64,000 nt of DNA, taken from the NCBI GenBank assembly GCA_963662155.1, contig OY759265.1, positions 46,493,906 to 46,557,905 of the forward strand. Direction: 5' to 3'. This stretch comes from Lamellibrachia columna (taxonomy: Eukaryota > Annelida > Polychaeta > Sabellida > Siboglinidae). The notes beneath the pieces are model-generated. The model worked only from the letters and a program-made list of their open reading frames with translations. It had not been told where the DNA came from and did not search any database. Below are positions 46,733 through 58,344 of the stretch, piece after piece; the stretch's first letter is position 1; each line of letters starts with the position of its first letter. Made by a program: the position numbers and the translations under genes.

Positions 46733-46955
46733 CACCCCCTGTATGGGATCTGTTGCTCCCCTGGCATAGACGCCAGGTAGAAGGGACCAACAGTTTTTAT
46801 TATCTGTTCCGAAAGACGCAGGCAATGCAGGGTGAACAAAATTGCCCAAGTTTCAAAACAGTAGCAGGTATACTCGAACACTGCTCTTCTCAATTTACCC
46901 AATAACCCTAACCCTACTACCCTAGTTCTAACTGCTAAGCTGCCATGACCCACAC
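46733..46955 (-). mobile_element. SINE-like repeat, copy 3, with inserted telomere-like bases
   Basis: Shares the central AAAACTTGGGCAATTTTGTT, CACCCTGCATTGCCTGCG and CCTTCTACCTGGCGTCTA blocks and the GGGGAGCAACAGATCCC tail with copies 1 and 2. Its head (GTCATGGCAGCTTAGCAGTT on minus) is separated from the next block by about 40 extra bases rich in TAGGG and TTAGGG on the minus strand (46890-46925). Confidence 0.55.
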
Positions 46956-47063
46956 ATTATAATTTACATTGAAACTTATATGCAGCAGACAACTGTAGAG
47001 CTAAAAATATGGGCCAGTGATGCACATATATTAAGTTTCAGAAATACTAATGCAGGAGATTTA
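46956..47063. other. Unassigned spacer
   Basis: Nothing recognised. Confidence 0.3.
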
Positions 47064-47165
47064 TACGTAAATTGGACGGGCTCGGGATATTAGAGAATTG
47101 TATGTAAATTGGAGGGGCTCGGGATATCGGAGAATTGTACGTAAATTGGAGGGTCTCAGAGTATT
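47064..47165 (+). repeat. 37-bp unit, about 2.7 copies
   Basis: TACGTAAATTGGAGGGGCTC followed by GGGATATYRGAGAATTG, at 47064, 47101 and 47138 (partial). Unrelated in sequence to the 37-bp array at 49092. Confidence 0.9.
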
Positions 47166-49091
47166 TTACATCCTCGTCCCTCATAAAAATTACCACCATA
47201 TAAATTTTAGTTCCAACTGCACTGCATATGTGCTATTAAATTGCATGTTAATAAACATTTTGGCAGTAGACAAATTCTTTGTGGACTAGTAAAATATATA
47301 ACATTGTTACAATACTCTGATAGTATACAACATTTTTCAACTCCTGAAATATATTACGGTATGACAAAAATTCTTTACTTTACAGACAGTAGCCTACATA
47401 TTTGATTACACTTAAGCAACTAACATAATATTTACTGGCAGGGCTAGAACTGAAGCATTTTCTTTTTCTTCAAAGTTTGTGTTCCTGTGTAGTGGAGGCA
47501 TTTTTTATGAAAACCTTTTTTTATTATGTCTTTTCGTTCATAATGTGCTCCGTTTGTGATAATTATCAAATATATATGAATTAAATATTGAACTAACCCC
47601 TGCTGTTGTTGAGGGTGTGAGTAAAAGGAAGGATTGATGATCTTTTGTTAGGCCACACAAAAATATATTTGGTTTCATCAGAAATCAGGGAGATATGTTC
47701 TCCTGTCTGGGAGAACAGGAGATTTTATATATTTCCGAGAGTCTCCTGGCGAATCCGGGAGACTTAACATGTTTGAGTGATGTAAACCCCACTAAGCAGA
47801 ATTGGGATTTCCATTTATTGTCTACTATATACAGTCGTTATTATAAGGTGTCAGCTTATGCATGCCTTTTTATACATCCTGAATAGAACCACATACATTA
47901 TATTTAAGTTGCATACTTGAAAGTAATTCTAATTTAGAAGAACTTGCTGTTTTTGTTTTGAGAGAGAGATGAGGGGAAGGCATAATACAGGGGCCTTTAA
48001 TGAGTTTTTAACAGTCCAGATATGAACACTTCCTGTCTATGAGATATAACGCTGAATGGCTTCATAAGCAAAATCATTTATTGTTGTTGATAAATTGCTG
48101 ATAAAATCTGTGATTTGGTGCTAGGTGAAAATCTCCCTACATTGACACTTGCATTGATAAGGAAGTGTAGGGTAATTATCACTTATATCTGTGTGTATTT
48201 CATGCTTGATGCCATTACCATACACATATCATGTGTGGGAGATGTGGTGATTAGGTGAAAGATCACAGGACATGGCTGTTTAGGTAAGAGGTCGGAGGTC
48301 ATGGCTGTTGTGTGCTCGTGTTTGACCTTTGTCACATTGCAACAGACTGCATTAGATATTAAAAGATAATGTGGTAATGATTGCTCCTGATTAATTTTTA
48401 TAGCTAGCTGCTGTATCAAGAGGCATTTATAGAAAATGCAGTTTTCATTTTCAATGGACTAGGTACCATAAGGTTATAAATGAACTAGTTTAGTACACCT
48501 GTTAGATTTTTATTTTAAGTACAACTGAAAAATTGCATTTCCACAGGTACCCCCAAATATAGCATCCATTGAGATCTGACATGGGTTGATGAATTTCTTA
48601 CCCCACAGTTTGACAGACATTTAAATTGGACAGGTCGAAAGGTAAAGTTAGTCTTACCTAGTGAGACAGTGAAACATGGTCGTGAAGGACAGGTGATCAT
48701 GAAAGACAGGTGGTCGCCCTGTACAGGTGTCGTGTAATAAAAAAAATGGCCACGAAAGACAGGTAGTGTTTCCTGCAGGTGTGATGTTATGAAATAGTAG
48801 ACCAACTGGGCAGTATCTCCTAGCAGGTGCGTTGCCACCAACCTGAGCCCTACTACTCTACAATGAGGCCATTTTTTTTAAGGTTCAACTTATATGGACA
48901 GAGGTGAACGTCGTATGAGCAAAACATGATTTTTTCGTAAAATTTCTTAGCCAGTAAATGTTACACATAAGTGTTATACAGGCCGAGCAAGATTTTGTAT
49001 GCAAGGCAATATGCCTGTGTAAATGTCCTTAAAAACACACTGAGTGAAGATCTTCCAATAAGCTTGTCAAAATTAAAGATGTAGACCTTAA
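47166..49091. other. Unassigned intronic DNA
   Basis: About 1.9 kb. A small stem (TCTCCTGT/ACAGGAGA) with GGGAGA words lies at 47697-47720, and repeated GAAAGACAGGTRGT words at about 48690-48770. No gene recognised. Confidence 0.3.
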
Positions 49092-49387
49092 AGATATACC
49101 TGTGGTCTCTAGTGTCACCAGTGTAATTAGATATACCTGTGGTCTCTAGTGTCACCAGTGTAATTAGATATACCTGTGGTCTCTAGTGTCACCAGTGTAA
49201 TTAGATATACCTGTGGTCTCTAGTGTCACCAGTGTAATTAGATATACCTGTGGTCTCTAGTGTCACCAGTGTAATTAGATATACCTGTGGTCTCTAGTGT
49301 CACCAGTGTAATTAGATATACCTGTGGTCTCTAGTGTCACCAGTGTAATTAGATATACCTGTGGTCTCTAGTGTCACCAGTGTAATT
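49092..49387 (+). repeat. 37-bp tandem array, eight identical copies
   Basis: AGATATACCTGTGGTCTCTA + GTGTCACCAGTGTAATT is repeated eight times with no differences that I can find, ending in TAGAGTGG. Zero divergence implies a very young expansion or strong homogenisation. Confidence 0.98.
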
Positions 49388-50824
49388 AGAGTGGTTCCAA
49401 AAAAACATGTAATCTTGTTTTTTATATTGATGTGAATAGATGTGCCAGTCCTAAGACTTTTCCACCAAACTGTTCATAAACCCCCGTAAACTCAGACAAA
49501 CGCTGACTAACAATAGGTCCCTGGGAAAAAGCCAGACACAAACATTGTCGTGTAATTGACTGTATATACACTATGAAAGCGCCAAACAGCCCCAAGTTTA
49601 AATATGATATATTAAGTTAAACTCTGTAACTCGTGTCTGTGTACAAAAACAGCCTCTTGTATATTTACGTCTCGGCTGCCTTCAGCTTTAATGTGTGGCT
49701 TTTTCACCCAGTTCAGATTACTCCCTAATATGATCTTATGTACTGATTACATCTCTAGTTAAATAACACTGATCCCCATGCCCCTGGGGTAAGGATGATA
49801 GAGAAGCGCTCATGAAAGAACCCTGCTCGCCTTTTCGGTGCATTCGCCTTGTCATAGGGTAAACTGACAAGTCCAGACATGCTTTGTAGTCCATGTAAAG
49901 AAACGGGGTGAGGATTCATTGTCCTGAATCAATGGATTTAGACGGTTGTTGGGAGACGTGCATTTCCAAATTCAGATCTGATGTGGTAAAGTTGTTATGA
50001 GCCCAAAGGGTTGAAAAGAAGGGGCTTTGTGGGGATTTCTATTGGCTGTCTCCACTTAACACTAAATACGCTAAGGCAGGGTTTAACACTGGAGGTACTA
50101 AAACTTATTGGACTGAGGGGGTTGAAACCAAATACCCTGGGCAGCGTTATTGGCCATGTCACATGCAAGGTAGATTTTTAGTATTATTTAAAAAAAATTA
50201 ATTTGCTGCATAAAAAACTTGATTATCATAGTTAATCTTTGTAGTTGTGATCATTGCAGTGTGCTCTGGTTGCTCTTTCACGTTTATGTTTTACACTGCA
50301 TTAAAACAAACAATATGCCCCCTAGCCAGTCACCCCCTGGGGCCTGTCAAGGGCCAGTCCAGGGGGTCACATTAGTACACCTTCGCAGGTGATTGTATTT
50401 TTTTGTGCTCTGTGGGCATTTACCTTCGTGACCTGCAATTGTTTGTTGAATTTAAGAAATGACAGACGGTGATGGATCACGTCGTGGTTGTGCCAAGGTA
50501 CGCACAATGGTCGCCCTACCCCCTACCCCACCCCACAGGTCTGGCGGAGAATGTTGCACTGGGTTTAGGTTACCTAATTTTTGTTGATATTTTGCTAACG
50601 ACCAGGGTGAGTAAGTATGTCTGGGGCACTGGTTGTCACCCTGGCAGTATTCATACCTAATCACCAGGTACTGGTTGGGGTGGCAACTGAGGGTAAATAC
50701 AGTTCTGCCTCCCAGGTGCCAGGCTGTAGATAGGGCAGACGAGTGTGATTTTGAAGGATGTTTGGAGGATCCATACAGAACATCTACTTGAAATGCTGCA
50801 AATAGTTTGTCATGTCTGTTGTGT
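49388..50824. other. Unassigned intronic DNA
   Basis: Contains the lower part of a 154-codon minus-strand frame (50452-50916) judged to be chance. Nothing else recognised. Confidence 0.3.
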
Positions 50825-51170
50825 TTAAGGGTCTTTCCTAAATTAGACTTGATCACTCGTCTCATTATAGATTCCTTTCTCGAAAAATTGAGCCTATCTA
50901 GTATCGACTTGGGCAAAAGTGGTCTGGGTCTATATACCTTGAAATAAGGCTTTATATACCATGAAATAAGGCTCTATAAATCACAAAATAAGGGTATTCA
51001 TACGTTAACAAGTTTCTCGATCTAACAATCAAAGTCAACTCTTAATGAAGAACAGAAGTTTTAACTGTTTTATTAAACCGAATGCACATACTATGTAACT
51101 ATTTGACACACTACGCATTTGAACATCAACAAACCTGATTCAAGATGGGCTACATAAGATGAGTGAGTTT
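50825..51170 (+). mobile_element. TTAA-flanked dispersed repeat, copy I
   Basis: TTAA at 50825-50828, then GGGTCTTTCCTAAATTAGAC. Family blocks GCCTATCTAGTATCGACTTG, CGATCTAACAATCAAAGTCA and ACATCAACAAACCTGATTC follow, and the end is near GATGAGTGAGTTT. The second TTAA is lost. Within it TATATACC(TT/AT)GAAATAAGGC is repeated about three times (50930-50990). Confidence 0.75.
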
Positions 51171-51174
51171 GGAG

Positions 51175-51430
51175 CAACAGCGTGATCTTGTACTGACACT
51201 GATGTAGTTGTTCCATCTTCCAATCTTGCCTCACTATTGCGTTGGTTGCCAAGTTCCTGGAGAAAAATGTAGGGAATGAAGTCACAGGTAAAAGCCACAA
51301 TGTCATGACTCTACTCTTTATCCCTGAAGTCTGGGGTGAGGCACTGATACCGGTGGTTGATTTTTGATTTCTTCTTCTTCGTTGCTGATCCCGTTTCACT
51401 GCCATCTCCACCACCCATTTCCACACCCCA
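51175..51430 (-). mobile_element. LINE 3' end fragment (second lineage)
   Basis: The minus strand gives W-K-W-V-V-E-M-A-V-K-R-D-Q followed by an Arg-rich stretch. This matches the end of LINE polyproteins where W-R-R-V-V-E precedes the terminus. The same sequence, in opposite orientation, is at 53389-53690. The shared part extends into the 3' UTR (GGTATCAGTGCC... CAGACTTCAGGGATA). Fragmentary, with no catalytic region. Confidence 0.55.
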
Positions 51431-51477
51431 TCCCATCTCAGTAATCATTCATAAAACAACATTATTGCATTGCACTG

Positions 51478-51910
51478 TTGTAATCACATTGTTGTGACCA
51501 CATTGTTGTGACCACATTGTTGTGACCACATTGTTGTAATCACATTGTTGTAATCACGTTGTTGTAACCACATTGTTGTAAACATGTTGTAATCACATTG
51601 TTGTGACCACATTGTTGTGATCACATTGTTGTGATTACATCGTTGTATCCACATTGTTGTAATCACATTGTTGTAATCACATTGTTGTAATCACATTGTT
51701 GTAATCACATTGTTGTAACCACATTGTTGTAACCACATTGTTGTAAACATGTTGTGATCACATTGTTGTGATCACATTGTTGTGACCACATTGTTGTGAC
51801 CACATTGTTGTAATCACATTGTTGTAATCACATTGTTGTATCCACATTGTTGTTATCACATTGTTGTAACCACATTGTTGTAACCACATTGTTGTAACCA
51901 CATTGTTGAG
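51478..51910 (+). repeat. 14-bp minisatellite CACATTGTTGTRAY, about 31 copies
   Basis: The period is 14 bp with variation at TAAT/TGAC/TAAC/TATC. Two units are altered identically (TTGTAAACATGTTGT at about 51574 and 51745), pointing to block duplication. Minus-strand Asn/Thr/Met/Trp frames are artefacts. Confidence 0.95.
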
Positions 51911-53388
51911 TTATGTTTCTTGTTGTTACATAAATTGTCATCATCATACACATTCCTCTAATGGTATCATATTATGAAATAGATTATTAGCCTAGTGACC
52001 ATTCTTTAGTACAGTACCATAAATAATTTAACTAAAATTGTAAAGATTCAAATTCCTTGAATAACTGGTGCTGGGCAGGAATCAGACCTGCTGACATTTT
52101 TATGACATGCCAATATTTAAAACGGTGGAGTTTTCTTTAAGACAATGAATGACAGTATTAATGTATAGAATTAGAATCACCCAAACGGAGTGCTTCCTAT
52201 TATATTAATGAAGATAGGATAGTAGCTCGTAAACTTGAGAATTGGCAATCATTTCACCCTGGATGTAAAAAATTACATGTTTTGACAACCTTCCCCCTAC
52301 TCAACGTTGCTTTTGTTAGACACACCGACTGGTAAATGGTGCATTCACACGTGCACCTGCATGAAATCAATCCACCCTTTAATGTTGAGATTGCACATAC
52401 ATCTATGGGGTACCCCTGAACCCCATGACAGATCGAGACATACCAGCCGCGACAAGTCTGGGCTTATTCCAGACAGGGCCAGAAAAAAACAGTGAGTTCC
52501 CAAAGGGTAACTCAGGGTTGCTAATTTTTCTGTCTGTTTGTTCGCCACGTGTACAATGTGAGCTGTCCTGGGACCAGCACAGGTGTATTTATTACACAGG
52601 GACATGTCCAGACGTGTCACCTGCTTCAGCGTGTCACAGCGATTCTCCATGTGACAGAGGAGCAAGGTCACCAGAGCATTGACAATAATCACTGGTGTTG
52701 GGTGTTATCCCATGTGATGACAAAGATAAAATGATCAAGTGTCCACATTCTTGGGCCCAACCCAGGATGCAGATGACCCCAAGTTGAGAGGTGGTCTGCT
52801 TTCAAACTGTGCACCGAGGCGTGTCATGGTGAATGATGCGGAACATCGCCAAAAACCAGGGCATTTCAAGTGCTTGTTGTCTGTACATTTGTGTCTGACT
52901 TGTTGGTGTTTTTGTTAGATGTTCACCAATGAACAAGAGGTCTAGTGTTTTAATCCTCCCGTCAGTTGTTTTTCTTTTCCACCCATTTTTGGACTGCTTT
53001 GCTGAATTTGTCAAATTGTCTGTAGTATCCTAAGCCAAAACACCAGTTAATTGGCATACTTAAGTACTTTTAATTTTCAGATAAGTTCCATTTTGATAAT
53101 ATAAGGTACAGTATCAATGTTCTTTCTTCTTGTCTCCCCATATTTCAATAGATTCACTGATTTTCCTGTGCCAGAGTTTGTTCTGTCTGGCCAACACTGT
53201 CACATCACTGGCGCCATGAACAATGACTAGGAGCAGTGCCTTATTTTACGATTTGATGTTTACGGGGATGGCTGTGAATTCTGTATTCAATTTGTACCTC
53301 TATCTACCTGGTATGTTTCCATATTTACCAGGTTTATACCCCAGTGGAGAAACTTAGGCTTATTTTGTAAAGGTATGCAGGAGGAAGC
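51911..53388. other. Unassigned intronic DNA
   Basis: About 1.5 kb. Several overlapping shadow frames at 52307-52734 on both strands, none with recognisable domains. No repeat unit. Confidence 0.3.
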
Positions 53389-53690
53389 TGGTGAGGCACT
53401 GGATAAAATGGGCTGGACATGGATAGAACGGGAAGAGTTAATGAAGAGAGGGATGCACTCAGAGGGAAGAAGAACAAAAGGAAGATGGAGACTGAAATAG
53501 GAGGACTGTGTGAAGAGAGATTTTGTGGGAGTGGGAGGTAAGTGAAGAATGAGTGTGAGGGATGGGGGGAGTGGAGACGGGTGGTGGAGATGGCAGTGAA
53601 ACGGGATCAGTGACGAAGAAGAAGGTAAAAAAAAATCAGCAACCTGTATCGGTGCCAGCCTCGCCACAAACTTCAGGGATACAGAGGAGA
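53389..53690 (+). mobile_element. LINE 3' end fragment, frameshifted
   Basis: The plus strand reads M-G-W-T-W-I-E-R, then G-R-R-T-K-G-R-W-R, a stop, and E-D-C-V-K-R-D-F. In another frame V-K-N-E-C-E-G-W and W-R-R-V-V-E-M-A-V follow. This is the G-H-V-x-R ... G-R-P ... W-x-D-C-V-K-x-D ... W-R-x-V-V-E order of a LINE C-terminus, with a stop and a frameshift. It pairs with the inverted fragment at 51175-51430. Confidence 0.65.
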
Positions 53691-54595
53691 GCAACATGCT
53701 GAATTTAAGATATCACAGAGAATTGTATCACTTGGGAATGAAAAGCTACTTAGCTGTGTGTAAATTACGCTGGTTGAGTTCTTAAAGAATGCTCCCTCCT
53801 GAACTGGGCAGGTAAAAACATGACAGGACAGAGTGATCTGCTACACCCAGAAACATGAGTCATTTATTTTCTGCCACCAATTTAACTGGTAAATCATTAG
53901 CCTGATAATGAAAATATATGGGTAGTGTAAACACTGCTGTCAGGCATGCTCAGGCAGGGTGAAAGCATGAATGCATTATAGCCTTCAAGGGGGTTTTAAC
54001 AATTTATGCTGCCCTTTTTGACCCGGGGTTTCCAGTTGCCTGATCTGTATATAAACCAACAAAATAAACATGTTCAGACAGCCACAGAGGCCACTATTCT
54101 GAGATGTCATAAAAGACCAACAGCTAAACAAACTAATTCCTCTATCATAGTTGTTTATTCTCGTTGCGATAATTAAGGCATGCGTCTGTTACCCAGTGTG
54201 GTCCACCACCAATGAGCCCAGGAATGCAGCTTGTTATGACTTGTGTATTTTGAAAGCCCCAAAGTTCAAGCAGAAGTTGTGGGTCTCTTATTCATATCAT
54301 GTTGGGATTTGTGGTTTCTCACTCAGGAAGGGTGGAAGACCACAACTTTCTTTTAGAATTAAATTTGATGTGGGAAACTTTCAGTAAGACAGCAGTAGAA
54401 ACCTGCATCATAAACAGTGACATTTCCTCTGTATTGTTCTTTTACTGCTTTGTTCACACATCATGGTTCAGTTTGAATACAAGACACTGCTTTGTTGGTC
54501 TCTATTCATTAGTTATATGCACAAGATACTTATATGGCCCTTGTCCATGTGCTCTTCATGAACTAAATAATTATGTTGCATCTAGCCCACAGCTA
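53691..54595. other. Unassigned intronic DNA
   Basis: A 121-codon frame (54299-54664) runs into the following array and lacks any recognised domain. Nothing else seen. Confidence 0.3.
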
Positions 54596-56725
54596 GGTAC
54601 CACTTGTCCACAGCCTACTGGTGAATTAGTGGTGGCCCTTTTCCACAGCCTACTGGTGAATTAACTGTGGCCCTTGTCCACACACAGCCTACTGGTGAAT
54701 TAATTGTGGCCCTTGTCCACACACAGCCTACTGGTGAATTAATTGTGGCCCTTGTCCACAGCCTACTTGTGAATTAACTGTGGCCCTTGTCCACACACAG
54801 CCTACTGGTGAATTAATTGTGGCCCTTGTCCACACACAGCCTACTGGTGAATTAATTGTGGCACTTGTCCACACACAGCCTACTGGTGAATTAATTTTGG
54901 CCCTTGTCCACAGCCTACTTGTGAATTAACTGTGGCCCTTGTCCACAGCCTACTGGTGAATTAATTGTGGCCCTTGTCCACAGCCTACTTGTGAATTAAC
55001 TGTGGCCCTTGTCCACAGCCTACTGGTGAATTAATTGTGGCCCTTGTCCACAGCCTACTGGTGAATTAACTGTGGCCCTTGTCCACACACAGCCTACTGG
55101 TGAATTAATTGTGGCCCTTGTCCACAGCCTACTTGTGAATTAATTGTGGCCCTTGTCCACACACAGCCTACTGGTGAATTAATTGTGGCCCTTGTCCACA
55201 GCCTACTTGTGAATTAACTGTGGCCCTTGTCCACACACAGCCTACTGGTGAATTAATTGTGGCCCTTGTCCACAGCCTACTGGTGAATTAGCTGTGGCCC
55301 TTGTCCACACACAGCCTACTGGTGAATTAGCTGTGGCCCTTGTCCACACACAGCCTACTGGTGAATTAGCTGTGGCCCTTGTCCACAGCCTACTGGTGAA
55401 TTAATTGTGGCCCTTGTCCACAGCCTACTGGTGAATTAATTGTGGCCCTTGTCCACAGCCTACTGGTGAATTAATTGTGGCCCTTGTCCACAGCCTACTG
55501 GTGAATTAGCTGTGGCCCTTGTCCACAGCCTACTGGTGAATTAGATGTGGCCCTTGTCCACAGCCTACTGGTGAATTAGTTGTGGCCCTTGTCCACAGCC
55601 TACTGGTGAATTAGCTGTGGCCCTTGTCCACAGCCTACTGGTGAATTAGCTGTGGCCCTTGTCCACAGCCTACTGGTGAATTAATTGTGGCCCTTGTCCA
55701 CAGCCTACTGGTGAATTAGCTGTGGCCCTTGTCCACACACAGCCTACTGGTGAATTAATTGTGGCCCTTGTCCACAGCCTACTTGTGAATTAATTGTGGC
55801 CCTTGTCCACACACAGCCTACTTGTGAATTAATTGTGGCCCTTGTCCACAGCCTACTTGTGAATTAACTGTGGCCCTTGTCCACACACAGCCTACTGGTG
55901 AATTAATTGTGGCCCTTGTCCACACACAGCCTACTGGTGAATTAATTGTGGCCCTTGTCCACACACAGCCTACTGGTGAATTAATGTTGGCCCTTGTCCA
56001 CAGCCTACTTGTGAATTAACTGTGGCCCTTGTCCACAGCCTACTGGTGAATTAATTGTGGCCCTTGTCCACAGCCTACTGGTGAATTAACTGTGGCCCTT
56101 GTCCACACACAGCCTACTGGTGAATTAATTGTGGCCCTTGTCCACAGCCTACTGGTGAATTAATTGTGGCCCTTGTCCACAGCCTACTGGTGAATTAGCT
56201 GTGGCCCTTGTCCACAGCCTACTGGTGAATTAACTGTGGCCCTTGTCCACAGCCTACTGGTGAATTAATTGTGGCCCTTGTCCACAGCCTACTGGTGAAT
56301 TAGCTGTGGCCCTTGTCTACAGCCTACTGGTGAATTAGCTGTGGCCCTTGTCCACAGCCTACTGGTGAATTAGCTGTGGCCCTTGTCCACAGCCTACTGG
56401 TGAATTAGCTGTGGCCCTTGTCCACAGCCTACTGGTAAATTAATTGTGGCCCTTGTCCACAGCCTACTGGTGAATTAGCTGTGGCCCTTGTCCACAGCCT
56501 ACTGGTGAATTAGCTGTGGCCCTTGTCCACAGCCTACTGGTGAATTAGCTGTGGCCCTTGTCCACAGCCTACTGGTGAATTAATTGTGGCCCTTGTCCAC
56601 AGCCTACTGGTGAATTAGCTGTGGCCCTTGTCCACAGCCTACTGGTGAATTAATTGTGGCCCTTGTCCACAACCTACTGGTGAATTAGCTGTGGCCCTTG
56701 TCCACAGCCTACTGGTGAATTAGCC
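54596..56725 (+). repeat. 35/39-bp minisatellite, about 59 copies (2.1 kb)
   Basis: The unit is ACAGCCTACTGGTGAATTAA + TTGTGGCCCTTGTCC (35 bp), with a 39-bp form that adds ACAC before ACAGCC. Variants are TTAATT/TTAACT/TTAGCT and CTGGTG/CTTGTG. The 39-bp form is frequent in the first half and around 55730-56110 but absent after about 56110, where 35-bp TTAGCT units dominate, so the array was built in zones. Confidence 0.97.
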
Positions 56726-58216
56726 AGGAGTTCTAGGGATGCTGCAGGGGTTCTTTATTAAGGACACTGTACTGACTAACCTTGTTGGATGAGTGCAGCC
56801 CCCATTAAAATTACCACTTGGAATAATGACAGTCATATTTGGTGACAATGTCATCTCCCTAAACTCTGTTGACATTAAAAATGCTGGTTGTGGAAGTATG
56901 ATATTTTAATCTACACAACATGTGGGATCAATTTGAAGCCCTAAACCCTCCTTAGTGTGCATTGTGAACCCTTCTTTCCTGTCCAGTGTTTGCCCAAGTT
57001 AATGATTTCTGGGTAATTTTGTCAATTTACTGTCATACGAGTGATATATTGTTTTTCACATGTTTTCACTGCCAGTATTGCCTTGATGAGTCTTACACTA
57101 AAACAACCATCAACCAAATAAACCCTGCAGGAGTATAAAATTATACATATGCAAAAACACTTGCATAATTGCATAATGGGCCAGTTGAGTGGTGAGGTTG
57201 CATTTCAGAATGTTGCTGTAAATAGATTCTGGATGTTTTGGGAGGATCTGAAACTAGGGGTCTGTATAGATAACATTAGTGATGTCTGGAATGCAGAATG
57301 TGGGGAGAAGGGTTGGGGAGGTGAACATAGAATGCAAGATACCCCTAAGTATTGTGAGGACATGTTTAACATATCATCCATTCCTAGAGGTAACTTAAAT
57401 CAAGTATGAAGTGTGTAGGTGCATCTGTCATGTATTGTAATACTGTATTTGAAGAGGACGTACTTTATAGTTAACATGGCAGCTAACTGCAGCGTTGCAA
57501 ACATACTGGTTCCTTTCCCCGGACACAAAAAGCCAGACTCTATATAAGTAACCAGATGACGTTTTGCTGCTGATTCGTAACCAGGCTTACTTGTGTCTGT
57601 TTCATTATGAAGTTGTAATAATTATTGTTATTGAGTAACTGCTTTTAGCTGCATTCAAAGCGGCTATATGTCATTAAAGACTCTAGCATACTTTGATTTT
57701 AATCTGTCGCGATTACCATGTTAAGTGCGGTTGGGTAACTTGATAACACATGTTTAAAGCGTGTTAAGAACTTTGAAACCCTTTTGGTGACGTTTGAGGT
57801 TTGTGAGTCATAAAATCTTTTGCTATATCGGCTGCCATCGGTGATGTATGAACTTGCTCTCTTCACAAAACGCATGTTGATTCCCACATGGCTCATTTTT
57901 CCAACTGATTAGATAGATCATAGGATAGCTTGTTGAACAGGCTTTCTTTGCAGGTGTAATTTTTTAATGTTTGTCTATTGATAACGCTGCCTGCCTGAGT
58001 AGTAGATAGGCTCGTCATTAACCACGGTTTTGACAACTTGTCACTGGTTCTTGAATACAGGCACTGCAAGGGAATATTGCACTATTGTAAACTAACCTAT
58101 TTCTAAGTCAAAATTTTTTCAGAAGAACTGTTACAGAACTTACATGAAAAGCCAGACAAAAAGTAGTGCCTGAAAGATGAAAGAACAGTTTGATGTATCA
58201 GGCAGACTTTATGCTG
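56726..58216. other. Unassigned intronic DNA
   Basis: About 1.5 kb. Frames at 57149-57409 and 57699-57896 lack domains. No repeat recognised. Confidence 0.3.
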
Positions 58217-58344
58217 ACATAGGACAGAGATGATTCACAATCATTGTGTCTGATGTACTGTCGTGACAGTTTGTTGGGCTGCATAGGACAGAGATGATTC
58301 ACACTCATTGTGTCTGATGTATTGTCGTGACAGTTTGTTGGGCT
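58217..58344 (+). repeat. 64-bp tandem duplication
   Basis: CATAGGACAGAGATGATTCA... through GACAGTTTGTTGGGCTG occurs at 58217 and 58281 with two differences. Confidence 0.92.

Noticed and set aside
50452..50916. 154-codon minus-strand frame, the longest one not wholly made of tandem repeats
   Set aside because: Its N-terminal part lies in copy I of the dispersed repeat, and no domain, homologue or splice border is recognisable; treated as chance.
54299..54664. 121-codon plus-strand frame
   Set aside because: It ends inside the 35-bp array and has no recognisable domain.
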